From Polymyxa betae (Eukaryota; Endomyxa; Phytomyxea; Plasmodiophorida; Plasmodiophoridae), in the NCBI GenBank assembly GCA_003693705.1, contig RBZT01000817.1, positions 1 to 46,221 of the forward strand: DNA of 46,221 nt, written 5' to 3'. The position numbers were made by a program, and so were the translations under genes. Position 1 is the stretch's first letter, and every line of letters starts with the position of its first letter. Below the pieces are notes generated by a model that was not told the origin of the DNA, ran no database searches, and was given only the letters and a program-made list of their open reading frames with translations. Positions 10,801-21,827 of the stretch are shown piece after piece.

Positions 10801-13263
10801 ATGCAGTCCTTCTGCAGCACTTATCTGACTTTTGATCCTGATGCATACTCCAAACTTCACATGTAATGGTTTCTATGCTTTCGATTTGGAATATTATTTT
10901 ATTTGCTTCCTTTGTATCTAAATCAACTGTTTTTGATGAATATGCTTTGGCTCAAGTTATTGCCTCTGACGCTTATGTTTTTTCCCTCATAATTGCACTC
11001 ATCTTCATGCACGATCTGGCTTTGACTTGGTCGCAGTGAATTTGATCGGGATTTCGGGAAATTCCTTATTCATTCAATACCAGAGGCTCTCGACCTTGCT
11101 CTTCAATTAATTCACGCTGTTGTGGCTGTGTGGCAAACAGAAATTGAAGCTGGGGTTTTATGTGGATCCTTGCTTCAAGCTCTGTCATCGGTAAAGAAGG
11201 TGAATGGGATTTGCTTTCAACAGCGCGACCGTGATTTGCCAGATGCTAATCTTTTTATTTAGATACGTGAACAACTCCCTCTTTGCCCGACGTGGACGCC
11301 TTTAATGGCTTCCTTTGATTCTTGTATTGCTTCGTCTCCTCCCTGTGCTCTGCCTTCTGATATCTTACGCCCACTTTGCCATGGTCAATTTTCATTTAAC
11401 CCATTTCTTGTTACTCACCGCTTTTTTTTTGTTTTTTTGCCTCCTTTCTCATGTAACATAAATAGGTATTGCCAAGGTGGTCCTGCTCAACTCCGACTCG
11501 GCTGCCTACTGGGATGTGCTACAAGCTCATATCCGACGGCTGTGCTTTGGAAATGCACCTCATTCGATGGATGTAGCTCTCGATTTGCTGAATGGAATCG
11601 CTAAATGCTCGGGTATTTACTCCTTGAACTCACATTCTTTTTGTTTTCAAATTGCTTTTGGCAATCGCTGTGCTCCTCTGTTCGTTTTTACTATTCTGAT
11701 CTCGTTCGGTATCTGGCGTTGATGAATGGTATTAGGAAGAATTTCTGTGGAGAAATCGTTTCCGTTTATCATCTCGGCGCTGGAGGCTATTATTCAGCGT
11801 GGTCATAACAGCGATGTTCTTGAACTCTGTATTACGCTGGCTCTTGGTCACCTTCCAGTTCTTGATCAGCAACATTCGAACATGTTTTTTGCGTATGTAT
11901 CTTTAAGCAATTTGCAAAGACGACATTCTCTCAATCAGATGACCTATAGGTGCTGCCTTGCAGTAATTCATTCATTTTCTGCTTCGGGTTTAACAGCTCT
12001 CGTCTCTAATGATGACGAGTCCTTGGACAAGGGGTCTCAAGACATAGAGAACTTGCTTACTTTACTTCATCACTGTACGGCTAAAGATTTATTTGATTTC
12101 GGCCCCGATATGGTAACTAATGGAGCTGATGCGGTAATATTTATTTCATTTCTCAATGCGTTTCTTAATTCTTATGCTCCACAATGCGTCGACTCTAGTC
12201 TTGAGGACTGGTTATCGGTTTCTGTCCATTTTGGTGAACATGTTGCAATTTGTTTCGATTAGGCGTATATGATGCCTTCGTTGTACTATATCGTTTTACC
12301 ATTTTCATGACTAACAATTCTTTTCCCCTGTAGGCTTTTGCTGGACTCTGTGCTCTGCTGCCGTTATTTAGCCCTTCCGCGCTAGTTCATTTTCCTGCAA
12401 TTTGCTCCAGTTTGTATGAGTTGCTCTCTTCTCTGGTCATTACGTGCCCAGGTATTTGCAGTCGTTTGCTCCCACTCTCACTAAGAATCGGGTTTAGATA
12501 AAGTTATTGAGATGCCAACTGAGTCGCAATCAGCTTTGATCGCTGCGATCGAATTTTCGCTACATGGGTCGGTATCGCCTAGGTATGCTGTTCATTCGCT
12601 GCAATTGACGAACGTCAATCATTTGGATTTTCAGTGTCCAGATATCCGGAGTGAATGCGCTCAAAGCTATCGCAGATTATGCCTCATCTCGTGATCCTAA
12701 GGTCTTACTTTTCTGTTTGGTCTATTCTTCATTAAGACCATAGCTGACAAAGCTTTCTTTTTACTTTCGTGATCGTGTTTGCGTGCTTTTGCTTTCCGAA
12801 AACAATAATTAATATTCTGCTGTCTCTCGTTATTCCTTCGTCTAAATGTGATTGTTTCTCAGAGGCGGCCGCTACATCCTACTTTCAATCAATCCATTTC
12901 TGCATTTCAACGACATGTCCTCGGTCTGCTGCTGTTTGAGTCTATCAGGTAACAGTTTGTTACTAGACATAACTCGTTTTGGTCATTAGCTAACCGTAAT
13001 TCAGTGACACTCTCTTTGAGCCTCTTGCTGATTGTCTGCAGCCGTTGATCAAGTCGAATCCCATTGCTTTCCAAAGGCTAGCATCCAGTTTGATTGATGA
13101 ATGCGGTGACGACAAGATCCGTAATCGTCTGCAAGCCGGCTTTCACCTCTTACTTGAAGGGCGGCCTGATGCCACCGAGCAGCAGCGTCGTGGCCGGTTC
13201 TTCTTCCGACAAAATTGCATTGCATTTGTTCAGCAATGCCGTCCATTTTTGCAACGGAAATAA
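7884..13263 (+). CDS. XPO4: Exportin-4-like nuclear export receptor
   Basis: A long alpha-solenoid protein encoded by about twenty exons with introns of roughly 45-250 bp. Exon joins keep the frame at each boundary checked (for example 8070/8166, 9365/9472 and 9833/9881). Stretches recognised as exportin-4-like, in order, include an N-terminal QAAYTLAVIQKRLW helix, LTWESHITCHRSFE, QALIHLASLQG, an acidic DDEDEQFYRYESSITF segment, the block ending in LLIDVLADPF, KDLFDFGPDM, a LPLFSPSALVHFPAIC segment with TESQSALIAAIEF, and a C-terminus with NPIAFQRLASSL ending FLQRK. Exportin-4 is a Ran-GTP-dependent importin-beta family receptor; in animals it exports eIF5A and Smad3 and imports some Sox factors. 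The start ATG at 7884 opens directly into the first solenoid helix. It is convergent with the next gene, about 80 bp away. Confidence 0.85.
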
Positions 13264-13342
13264 TTCCGAAGTCATTGTCATTTTGAAACCACAATATTTA
13301 TATCCTCTCTCTACAATATGTTTCTGTTTACTCACTATATCT

Positions 13343-13808
13343 CTATTCGGATTGTCGTTGTTTTCTTCTGCGAGGGCAGCCTGCGACCAAACGGGTATTC
13401 TCTAAAGCCTTTGCTAGATCGCGATCATGTCGTCGGAATCTTGATATCATGCTGCTGACATGCGAGCTGAGCATCGAAGTGAGGGATATCATGTCTTCAT
13501 TGCCGCGATTATCACCCCGAGACAACAATCGACGTCGAATATGATCGTCGACTAGATCATTCCTTAGTATATTGCCCACTGTGATATGTTGTCAGTAATT
13601 GATGTTTTTCGATAGCCTTCTGGGCACCTGAAGTCTTGTGAGGCTCATTGATGCGTTTTGCCTTACATCGAGGACATGATGCGATTCGAGCATTGTCAAA
13701 TTCGATCAGCTCGGTCAGCTTTCTTCGAATTGACTCTGGCGTTGAAACTACCGATCTGTTTGAGGCCGGACAAACGGTCCAGTATTGCCCCTGTAAGCGT
13801 AAACCCAT
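13343..13808 (-). CDS. Unknown protein with a CPRC motif
   Basis: Two exons fit well. The first encodes a polar segment including SIRRKLTELIEF, then ASCPRCKAKRINE. The intron runs from gtgccc to catatcacag, with a TACTGAC branch-like site, and the second exon continues as VGNILRNDLVDDHIRRRLL and ends in a Lys/Arg-rich tail. The open frame extends upstream of 13808 without a Met, so the true start may lie in a further exon. A single CxxC pair is visible, which could belong to a small zinc-binding fold if partners lie upstream. It is tail-to-tail with the exportin gene. I do not recognise the family. Confidence 0.5.
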
Positions 13809-14140
13809 TGATTGCAACAAGATGATATTTGTGACCGTACTGGGAGATCCAATAATAGATCTATCGTCAACATTGCCTCTTCCAAAAGCGCTCGTTCTCA
13901 GACTTTTGGGATCCGTGATATTTAAAGCTATCTTACATTAGTCTACCTGCTTAGTTTGCTATAGTTCTAACCAGCTCTTTCTAAATCGCATTTTTGTTTA
14001 TTATTCACAAAAATTGACTTCTGCGCTCTACATTCCTGGGCGCCCCAGGGGCGTCAAAAACCAGCGTTTTCATCAAATTTATAGTTTCCAGTTCAATACG
14101 ATTCCGCTTCCACTTGTTTTATGTGAATGGGGGGATCTAC

Positions 14141-14161
14141 AGGGTTTAGGGTTTAGGGTTT
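14141..14161. repeat. Short telomere-like tract (TTTAGGG units) upstream of the RRM gene
   Basis: Three tandem GGTTTAG-type units lie about 45 bp before the start codon of the RRM gene. Such telo-box motifs occur in promoters of translation and RNA-processing genes in several eukaryotes, so this may be a promoter element or a healed telomeric insertion. Single partial copies occur elsewhere in the window. Confidence 0.5.
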
Positions 14162-14203
14162 CTGCATTGCGCAAAAGTCCGGTCTTATAGAGGACGGCTG
14201 TTG

Positions 14204-15024
14204 ATGTCGTTGGCTGATGTTGATGAAAGGATCGGGGCCGAGGTCCCGACCAGGCGTCTCCTGTACATCGGCAACCTTTCAGTTGAGATGACTGAGGATC
14301 TTATCCGCAACGCCTTCATTGTCTTCGGCGATCTTGTCGCTGTGTGAGTGCTTACACGCGATCATGTCTTTCTTAGTTCCTTCTTTTTATTTTTTTTTGG
14401 CAAAATCGTGTCTTCTTAGAGGTTTTTGTATCGAGAACTTCCGGTTTTATATGTGATGCATTCCGAAACTTCAGCGAACTTGTAATTTTCACTTTACAGC
14501 ATTTTATTTGGATTTCGCTCTGCAAGTCTCTCGATATGGCTTTTCAAGAAGAAAAATTATTATTTGTTTCGCCTGCAACCTCTAACTGGAACTGCTCAGA
14601 AATCTTCCCGAAGTCCCAGCTCAACATACCGTTGATAAAACTCGGCGATTTGCTTTCGTCGAATATGATGACCCTGTCGATGCTCTCCATGCCAAAGAGA
14701 ATATGCATGAATCTGAGCTTGGAGGCAGGATTATCATTGTCAAATACGCTGATGAACGACGTAATCGTGAAAAGGCTCGCGCTGGTATCCTTCCACGAAA
14801 CACCTTCAATGTTCTTTCTCATTTGATTGTCATTGCTTCTCTTTGTTTCCTATTTCCATTTGCAGTTCTTCTTTGAATATTTTGCAAAGTTTTTGTCACA
14901 TGCTGATTGATTTCTCGTAGTCTGGGCACAGCTGCCTCCGGAAGAAGAGGAGGCTGAAGGAGAGGGCGAGACTGATGTTGATGTTCAACAAGCGATTGCG
15001 GTTCAGGAGAATCCCGAGATCTGA
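14204..15024 (+). CDS. Single-RRM protein related to the RRM of cyclophilin E
   Basis: Three exons (14204-14343, 14600-14784, 14921-15024) join with matching phases to give 142 residues. RNP2 is RRLLYIGNLSVEMTE, at about residue 17. RNP1 is RRFAFVEYDDPVDAL, near residue 60, followed by MHESELGGRIIIVKYADE, which is very close to the NMNESELFGRTIRV block of PPIE. The C-terminus is acidic (EEEEAEGEGE). PPIE is a spliceosome-associated peptidyl-prolyl isomerase; here the cyclophilin domain is absent, and the protein ends soon after the RRM. It may be a stand-alone partner of a separate isomerase or another small spliceosomal RRM factor. A telomere-like tract lies just upstream. Confidence 0.8.
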
Positions 15025-15442
15025 TCATGCATTCTGTTCACAACACGAACCCCATCTCTTTTATTTAACAATGGACAGTTTGCTTCTATGGCGTAGCTTA
15101 TTTGATCCATGGCTAGTCTGCGTTTTTGAATCAGATTTGTCAGATCGCCTTTTGCGAAGGAATCTCATCGAAATTCTGGTTTGACCCATAAACTCGATGT
15201 TCGCTTTCGTCAACAATACAGGAACTTAGATGACGTACAGGAAGGCGCAGAAAAACGTCGATTTGCACGATTCGGCGTTTGCTCTGTATCGATATGAGCA
15301 GCCATGACCAAACGTAGCCCGGGCTCTTCTATGGGTACGATCTAAAAGCAGCTTCTCTGTGAGGCGGTGATATGAGCAGATGCCATCACGGCGGATGCTT
15401 CGAGACTCCTCGTGTTCTCAGTATGCTGTATCTTCATTAGTA

Positions 15443-15631
15443 ATGCCATCGACCAGATCTGTAACGAACGATCGCACAGGCAAGAAAACGGCCACTGCGA
15501 GCAACGGCAGCGGATTCAAATCCGTCGACAGCCCTGATTTAAAACTTGTTAATTTTATCTTTTGTTTTCTGTTTCTTCACTAGGCAATGTTTGCTGCGAA
15601 CATTACTAGAAAGCCAGTCTGCATATTGTAA
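15443..15631 (+). CDS. Very small two-exon gene, unknown
   Basis: Exon 15443-15547 and exon 15584-15631 give a 50-residue protein with matching phase. The intron is only 36 nt, pyrimidine-rich, and ends cttcactag. The product starts MPSTRSVTNDRTGKKT, is Ser/Thr/Lys-rich, and ends in a short hydrophobic segment AMFAANITRKPVCIL. An upstream in-frame Met would add about 21 residues. The family is not recognised. Support comes from the intron structure alone. Confidence 0.4.
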
Positions 15632-15639
15632 AATCGCGC

Positions 15640-16255
15640 ATCCAATAGTACGATTCCTATGAGTAAATAACCATTTCGATGACTCGCCACTTTCATAATG
15701 TTATTGCAATTGCATCCAAGAAAAGTGTCTCCGCCAAGAAATACTGGATGGAAACCAATGCCATTTTTCAAGAAAGACTCGACTGGCCTTTGCAAGCTGC
15801 AAGTTGATAGGTAGAGGTACAAAAGATAGTGAGAAACAACGAATAAACCTAATAAGCAGTTATCCGGTTCCAATCCACTTCTCATGCTCAAACGTATCGC
15901 TATTAGATCAGTAACGACGACTGCATATAAGAAGCTCTGTAATTCGGCCCAAAATCGGTCTATGGGCTAAAATGGTCTAAATTCCGTTGCTCTGTTTTTC
16001 CAAGATTTAAACTTGGTCTAAAAAATCAATCGGACGGACATAAAGTTTCACGATGCATTGAGATAGTATAGATAACGGGTCAATAGGGAGGCTCAATTGT
16101 TGGGTTGAATAAGATGAGGAAACATTTCCCGCAGAAGACGAGCTCCTGGTGACATATCATGCAGAGAGAATGAAGTGTTCGGTACATTCGAGGATGGGTC
16201 GCTGTCACCAATGCTCTCTACAGTTCAGCAATTAACACCGAGAACAAGGGCGATC
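15640..16255. other. Intergenic, no supported gene
   Basis: A 103-residue minus-strand frame (15580-15891) has a hydrophobic stretch but overlaps the better supported small plus-strand gene and has no recognisable domain. Otherwise nothing is seen. Confidence 0.4.
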
Positions 16256-16259
16256 AATC

Positions 16260-18149
16260 TCACGGACCTTGCGACAAGTTTAGATCGGCGATCAATTTGA
16301 TGACATCGACGTCTGTTGAGGAAACCGCGAGGTGCTGGACGATGCTGGGAGCTGTAAAGAACAGGGCGCGGCCGAGGCAACTCAGGAGAGAGGAAACGAA
16401 GTAATTGGAGGATTTCCGAATGTTGATGAATTCCGGGTCGTGAAGGAACGCCAGCACGGCCAGGTCATTGACGTTCTCAAAGCCGAATCGCTCCGGGTCG
16501 TGACCGATTACGTCTCCGTAGAAGAGGCGCTTGCTGGGTGCCGCCGGTGAGAATACGAATGACGAGACGCGTTGCAATAGCGACAACGATGAGGGCAAAC
16601 CACGCTTCACAACCTGGAAGATGTCGGCGAGCGTTTTGTTCTCGCAGCGGATCACGATAGCGATGAAATGAGCAACAACACCGACAGAACTGAAACGTGG
16701 TTCTGCTTTCGCAAATGATAGAAGATTCTTGACAAGGCGATGAGGATCGGGTGAAGTGGAAATCGTAACTCCGTGCTTTCCTAAATGGCTAACAACAATG
16801 TAAGCCGAGTCTGAAACAGATACACGCAGAATAAAAAATTTCTGTAAATAAAAAAGAACAAAAAAACAAGAAAAACGATAAAAGCTTGATAAAAGCAATT
16901 TCTGAGAAACTTGACAATCAGAGAGTCTCAGAATAGTCAGCTGACGACTCACTATTGGAAAATGAAACGCCACAGATGTAACATTTCAACGGGACTGGCA
17001 TCAGAAACATGACCCAGTGGCGTACTGGCCCACTCATCGTTACTAGAGTACTGACGGATGATATGGGACGATAGCCGAGCTACGACCTGGTTGATATCGA
17101 GCGAACATGTCGGCTGCCGATGATCGATCAACCTGCATCAGTTCATGTTACAAATGTATCAGGATCAACGTTACACCGCACCATTGCGGGAATACGTCTC
17201 TATACAGCCATCTGACAAGCGATCCATTTACATCAATTCTTTTCTTGATAATCAATTCGATGGTGTCATTTGAAAGCCTAACAAAAAATCAATGTCAGAG
17301 TCCCATCTGTAACATTAACGACACAGGAGAAACGTTTCCCGTTTTGCGTTACCATTTTCCATGCGAAAACAGCAATTGAACAGCAAATTGACTCGGGAAG
17401 GTAAGACCAGGCACGCTGTAACATTATCCGAGTCAGATGTAACGTAGCCACAAGTGAGATCAATTCCCCGAACCGGATCAAGTTCAAGATCAGTTGACGC
17501 TGTCCGGAGTCGTCCGGATTGGAGAGAGATCCGGGAGGCAGGCTGCGCAATGTCTGATTAAAGTCCCACTCGAATCTGAAGAAAGCTGATTGATGGGCGA
17601 TGGTCATTGCCAGTAGTAACGAATCACAGTCATGTGGTGTTACAGTCCAGGAGGCCGGCACACAGTGTATCATGGCCCGCAGGAACTCCCGGATTCGTTC
17701 AGCGTTCACGTCATGTCTGTTCTGCAGGTAACAACGCATAGCACGTAACAGCCAGCGTGTAACAGAATGTTCCTGTTTATGATACGGATCCCATATCGGT
17801 AACATTCCCAGCTGTCCGTATATGCTGGAATCCTGACAGACAAGTCCGAAATGCTCATCCAGCTGCTGACAGCGCTGGGCGACTTCTTCAGTGAAACGTT
17901 GCTCCCGCTCTTCCGGTAGCGGATCATCCGGACGCCTGAATGGAACAATAAACCCGCATTCGATTAGATACCGTGAGACAGTATCACCGTCCGCGGATCG
18001 ATAACGTCGTTAACAGCAGCGCGTCCGAGAGCGTGGAAGGGAGGGGCTGCGCGACGTCGCAGGATGAAGCCTGCCGCGTCAACAGCAGGGAGCGGCCCTC
18101 CCAGCAATAGCGCCAGTACGACCAGTAGCAGTTGTAGGACCCAGACCAT
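16260..18149 (-). CDS. Candidate secreted helical protein, family member 1
   Basis: The product starts with a signal peptide, MVWVLQLLLVVLALLLGGPL, from ATG 18149, followed by an Ala/Arg/Pro-rich linker. Coding exons continue as PDDPLPEEREQRFTEEVA, then a long exon to about 17400, an exon ending in LYRDVFPQWCG, an exon with SLDINQVVARLSSHII, and a last exon from about 16800 ending NLSQGP. Several joins are phase-consistent; the linker-to-body join needs very short introns (about 37 nt and 85 nt) or hides a frameshift. The mature part is alpha-helical with no known domain. LAFLHDPEFINI in the last exon matches FLMCPEFIKTM in the 38-39.6 kb gene, so the two are probably related. I infer a secreted or surface, lineage-specific protein. 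GTAAC/GTTAC words are unusually dense here. Confidence 0.55.
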
Positions 18150-18751
18150 GATCTGGTGACTATGACAATTGACAATCACTGAGATGCGCGGCCGATCTTG
18201 CGCAGTTCGTCGCAGGCCGAAACTCAGCGAGATCAGCGAGTCGTCAACCTTTCTAGCTAAGTCGATAAGTTCGCTTTAAGGTGGAAATAGATTGGAGAAA
18301 GTATCTGGAAGAGGATAGGAGAGATCACCCAAATCATTATATAGGAGCCAGAAGGGCTTTGTTGGCACAAGGTCAGACGGGTGAGGAGGAAAATAACAAC
18401 ATTTTGAAATGCCGTAGTCGGCCTGCGACGGACTGCGCAAATGTCAATGATTGGACCGAACCCCTTCCATTGTCATTCGTCAAGATCATGGGTCTGGGTC
18501 CTACAACTGCTTCTGGTCGTATCATTCAATGATGAAAAAGATCAGATCCTTATCATGCAATTAAACGCAAAGTATTGATTTGATCGTGTATAATCTATAT
18601 CCGGCTCAAACCTGATCCGTCTTGCACAGATAAGCTGTAAGCAGCTACATGGCTCTGCACGATATATAGCCTATCTAGGGTAACCATCATGATTATGGGG
18701 AGCACATAGTTGAATATTTGTCGTGGAGAAGGCCCAGGGCGTTTGTTCGAT
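18150..18751. other. Intergenic between the secreted gene and the hAT MITE
   Basis: An 83-residue plus-strand frame (18281-18532) shows no domain or splice support. Its composition does not differ clearly from non-coding neighbours, so it is not called. Confidence 0.4.
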
Positions 18752-18759
18752 CATTTTAC
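18752..18759. repeat. Left 8-bp target duplication of the hAT MITE
   Basis: CATTTTAC directly precedes the left terminal inverted repeat and is repeated exactly at 19133-19140. Confidence 0.9.
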
Positions 18760-19132
18760 CAGGGATTCCGAATAAATAAGTCCAGGTCGGAATCCGCACC
18801 AAAATGACAAGGAATAAATTTCAACAAAAATTATTCCTTTGGGGAATAATTCCGGAATAATTCCTCAATTTATTCCTATTTTAATATTTAAATGGAAGCT
18901 CCGGTATAAATAGGTCGATATCCCAAAGGTGGCGATTAGGGTAGAAAACTGCGGCACGGCCTCCGCTACCCATTTGGATTCACCAGATGATTCCGGAACT
19001 AATTCCGGAATAATTTATTCTCATCTGCAAAAAAAAGGAATAATTTATTCTACTGAGCTGAAGCAAGGGAATAATTTATTCTTGGGAGCTGCGAGGGGGA
19101 TTAAAGAAGGAATAATTATTCCGAAATCCCTG
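18760..19132. mobile_element. hAT-type MITE with intact ends and target duplication
   Basis: The left end begins CAGGGATTCCGAATAAAT and the right end, read on the minus strand, begins CAGGGATTTCGGAATAAT. Both fit the CAGGG start typical of hAT transposons, and the element is flanked by exact 8-bp direct repeats. Inside are at least eight copies of a GGAATAATT(T)ATTCC palindrome, resembling the subterminal transposase-binding motifs of hAT elements. The element is 373 bp with no coding capacity, so it is non-autonomous. The perfect duplication suggests a fairly recent insertion. Confidence 0.88.
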
Positions 19133-19140
19133 CATTTTAC
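19133..19140. repeat. Right 8-bp target duplication of the hAT MITE
   Basis: This is an exact copy of CATTTTAC directly after the right end of the element. Confidence 0.9.
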
Positions 19141-20067
19141 TCTTCGAAACTGAGGCTTAAGATGCGATGGACGTTGTTCATGGGATCCATTTCGGAAACA
19201 ACGAAAACAATAAACGAATTTTCAATTCAGCGCTGTTCATATTCGAGGGGACACCATGCAAACACTTTAAGGCGCTCTGAATTGCAAATATTCAGTTTCA
19301 CAACATGAGGCGGCGACTCTATCTTGTACTGACTTTTCTGAATTACTCTCTGCGAGCTATTACATCAAAGATCAGCGCCACTCCTTGGTAATATCTACGA
19401 TGGGCTCAGGGGGTCGTTATACAGTGCACACTCATAAGCAGAGTCATCATCTTCACTATCATCATCACTCAAACGATCAAGGCAACTAGATGGACGCTGT
19501 CCAGTCCATTCCCAAACAAACAGGTGATCTTGGTGAGCATGGGCTCACCCTCTCAGAGCAGAAATCGTCAATGTAGGGAACTCCCTATCAAATAGCTGCA
19601 TGCATCTTATTTGTGCAACCCGGTTACAGAAGTAGCAGACTCGATTCGAGAATGTAAAAAGCTGTCTAGTATGGGCCCTGGGTTCTTGTAAGAAGCCATG
19701 CTCGTGAATACGAACAGTACAGCACGCCTGGTATAGCTGGACACCGATCCGAGGAAGGACTGTCGGGTCGACGACGACGGAAAACACCGTCGTCGTCTTC
19801 GCCGCTCTCCTACCGATAATGGCAATTGGCGCAAAATCCGTAAAGGCTACAGAGCACGTTTCAAGATTCTACTGATTTATTGTCGTTGATCTTGTAGAGG
19901 CATGGTGGAGACGCAATGACAATGAATCTGAATCTCTCGATTAAACAAGCAAGCGATTTAATTAGCTGCATCCGTCCTTTTGCTGTCATTGTTTTTAGGG
20001 GAGCGGGCTAGTACGGCGGATCGCCCGAATGTTGCAACAACGTCCTTAATTTACAACATGAATTCAT
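19141..20067. other. Intergenic, no supported gene
   Basis: Overlapping minus-strand frames at 19545-19834 are driven by a GTCGTC-like simple repeat that gives an Arg run. No domain or splice structure is seen. Confidence 0.4.
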
Positions 20068-21030
20068 TCAGTAAATTCTTTGAAACCATCGGAAAGGCGT
20101 CTCGAACTTTTTTTCAGAATTAAGAAGCAACTCATTTATGGCTTCTTTGGGAGGCGCCTCTGATAGAAGCTCAAACTGGAACGGATGCACAAGTCGTAGC
20201 CTGGGTAAGAGAATCTCTCTACAGACCCTCCTGTGACAGCTAAAGAACTCGGGATCTGGCAGATTGCAGGACGAGAAGTTCGAAAAGGTACTGAGACAAG
20301 TCCGGCACTTTCTGGTCTCCCTCATCACCAAATGCCGCAGACTGACAATCCGAAACAGATAGGCCTGAATTCCGGCCTCACATTGCCACAATCTGGGCAG
20401 AAAATCATCTGAAAAGGATTCTACAAGTTTTGCTTTTACTTACAGCAAATTCGCTGGAAAATCCGATTGATCGACCGCCCAATCGAGCAGCTGACGAGCT
20501 CTGCGCAAGCAGAGACGATGTTCAAGGACGATTTGCAGCAGCATAAAGCTCGCCGGGCAGGACTCGGCATCTTTCAGGCATTGCTGACGGAATCCGGAGC
20601 ACAGATATCGATCGCTGAGATGCAGAATCCGTCCCAGCGTGGCCTCGTCGTGCTGCCTCACGATCTGCGGGTGCATCCAGTCTAGAAGCAGTTCGAATCT
20701 ATCCGGATCTTCATCACGAATATCGACTGTTTGAATTCCATTCAAAAACGAGCTGTTTTCCGCCCACTGATTTTGGAACATCGCTTTGAAAAAATCCGAG
20801 GAGATCGATAACATGTTCTTATGAACACGACATTGTAGAGAAGGCTGAGAATCGTCGGCTGCATGGACCGTGATGATTATATCGCCATCATCGTGCCAAT
20901 GCCGGCTCAAGGTACTCATATTCGGGCCACAGCTCGGATCGTCTTGCAGCATTCTGAAACCTTTGAAAGAAAAGTGACCGCGCTGGTTCAAGATCGGCGA
21001 ATTCATCCGGCTCAGAACGTCTGTTTGCAT
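20068..21030 (-). CDS. BTB/POZ-domain protein (gene A)
   Basis: Two exons (21030-20444 and 20392-20068) join in phase across a 51-bp intron (gtaagt to ctgcccag) to give about 303 residues. A BTB fold begins near residue 45: DGDIIITVHA, CRVHKNMLSISSDFFKAMF, TVDIRDEDPDRFELLLDWM, then RILHLSDRYLCSGFRQQCL. BTB domains mediate dimerisation and often serve as CUL3 adaptors. The C-terminal third is helical and Cys-rich but has no Kelch, MATH or zinc-finger domain I can recognise, so a CUL3 role is inference. The open frame continues upstream of 21030 without a Met, so an extra 5' exon is possible. Confidence 0.75.
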
Positions 21031-21537
21031 CCAATCAAACCGTGAGTGGTGACAACCTATCGAAGAACAAATTCGTTCTTGTTGCTTTCTGTCTATCTCG
21101 TCATCGCTGTCGGAAGTCAACTCGCTTGTAAACCACCTTGTCACTGGAAGAAACCCCAGCGAAGGGTGGCTCCATAATCGTGATTCTGCTTCTTTTCACG
21201 AGATGGCCGATCTCCGATTGACAGTCTCCACCCATGTTATTAGATGGGATTGCCTTTTTTTACTATCTGTCGAATCGACAGCTTAACTATACAGGAATCA
21301 CGATTTTTAAACTTGGTTTTTGCATAGTTTCCAATTTCCGTTGAAATAAGAAGAGGCGTCCGGGAAGCGAGCATATGAATTCTAGCGCATGTTTTCAAAA
21401 GATACGATGAACTTCCGCTCGTCCGTAAAGCCCCTCTAATAAAAAGATACGTTGTTCGTCCTGGCTGCGCTCTTCGGAGTCCGCCGCTCGTATTGTTTCA
21501 TCTCCCATGTCTGGGCTGCTGCTGCTGTTGTCTGACG
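21031..21537. other. Intergenic, possible shared promoter
   Basis: This lies between divergent genes (BTB gene on the minus strand, small gene on the plus strand). No other gene is seen, apart from the open extension of the BTB frame up to about 21180. Confidence 0.4.
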
Positions 21538-21827
21538 ATGGCTGGCAACGCTGACGAGTTTATCGCAGGTGTCTGATTTTGACGATAGCGAAGTGCAGTT
21601 GTTCAAATTTTATCGTGTATTTTGGCGTCTGACTTGTAATAAATAGGAATAGAAAACATCTGCAGATTTAGAAAGCAGCGGTTTTATTTACATTTACAGA
21701 AGTCGAAGAGGTGCCTGAGGTGGATTTTGTAGGGTTTCACGAGTCCCTCCAGCGAATCGGGAAGGATTGGAGCAGCCAGGTTCGATACCAGACGCTGTTC
21801 AAATCGACGCAATTGTTATCAGCTTGA
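21538..21827 (+). CDS. Small two-exon gene, 52 residues, unknown
   Basis: Exon 21538-21568 encodes MAGNADEFIA and joins in phase to exon 21700-21827, which encodes an acidic segment followed by GFHESLQRIGKDWSSQVRYQ and ends LLSA. The intron begins gtgtct and ends catttacag. The protein is acidic at the N-terminus and amphipathic at the C-terminus, with no signal peptide or membrane segment. I do not recognise it; its size suggests a small subunit or chaperone-like factor, but that is only a guess. Confidence 0.5.

Noticed and set aside
15580-15891. 103-residue minus-strand ORF with hydrophobic stretch
   Set aside because: No domain, and it conflicts with the 36-nt-intron gene on the other strand.
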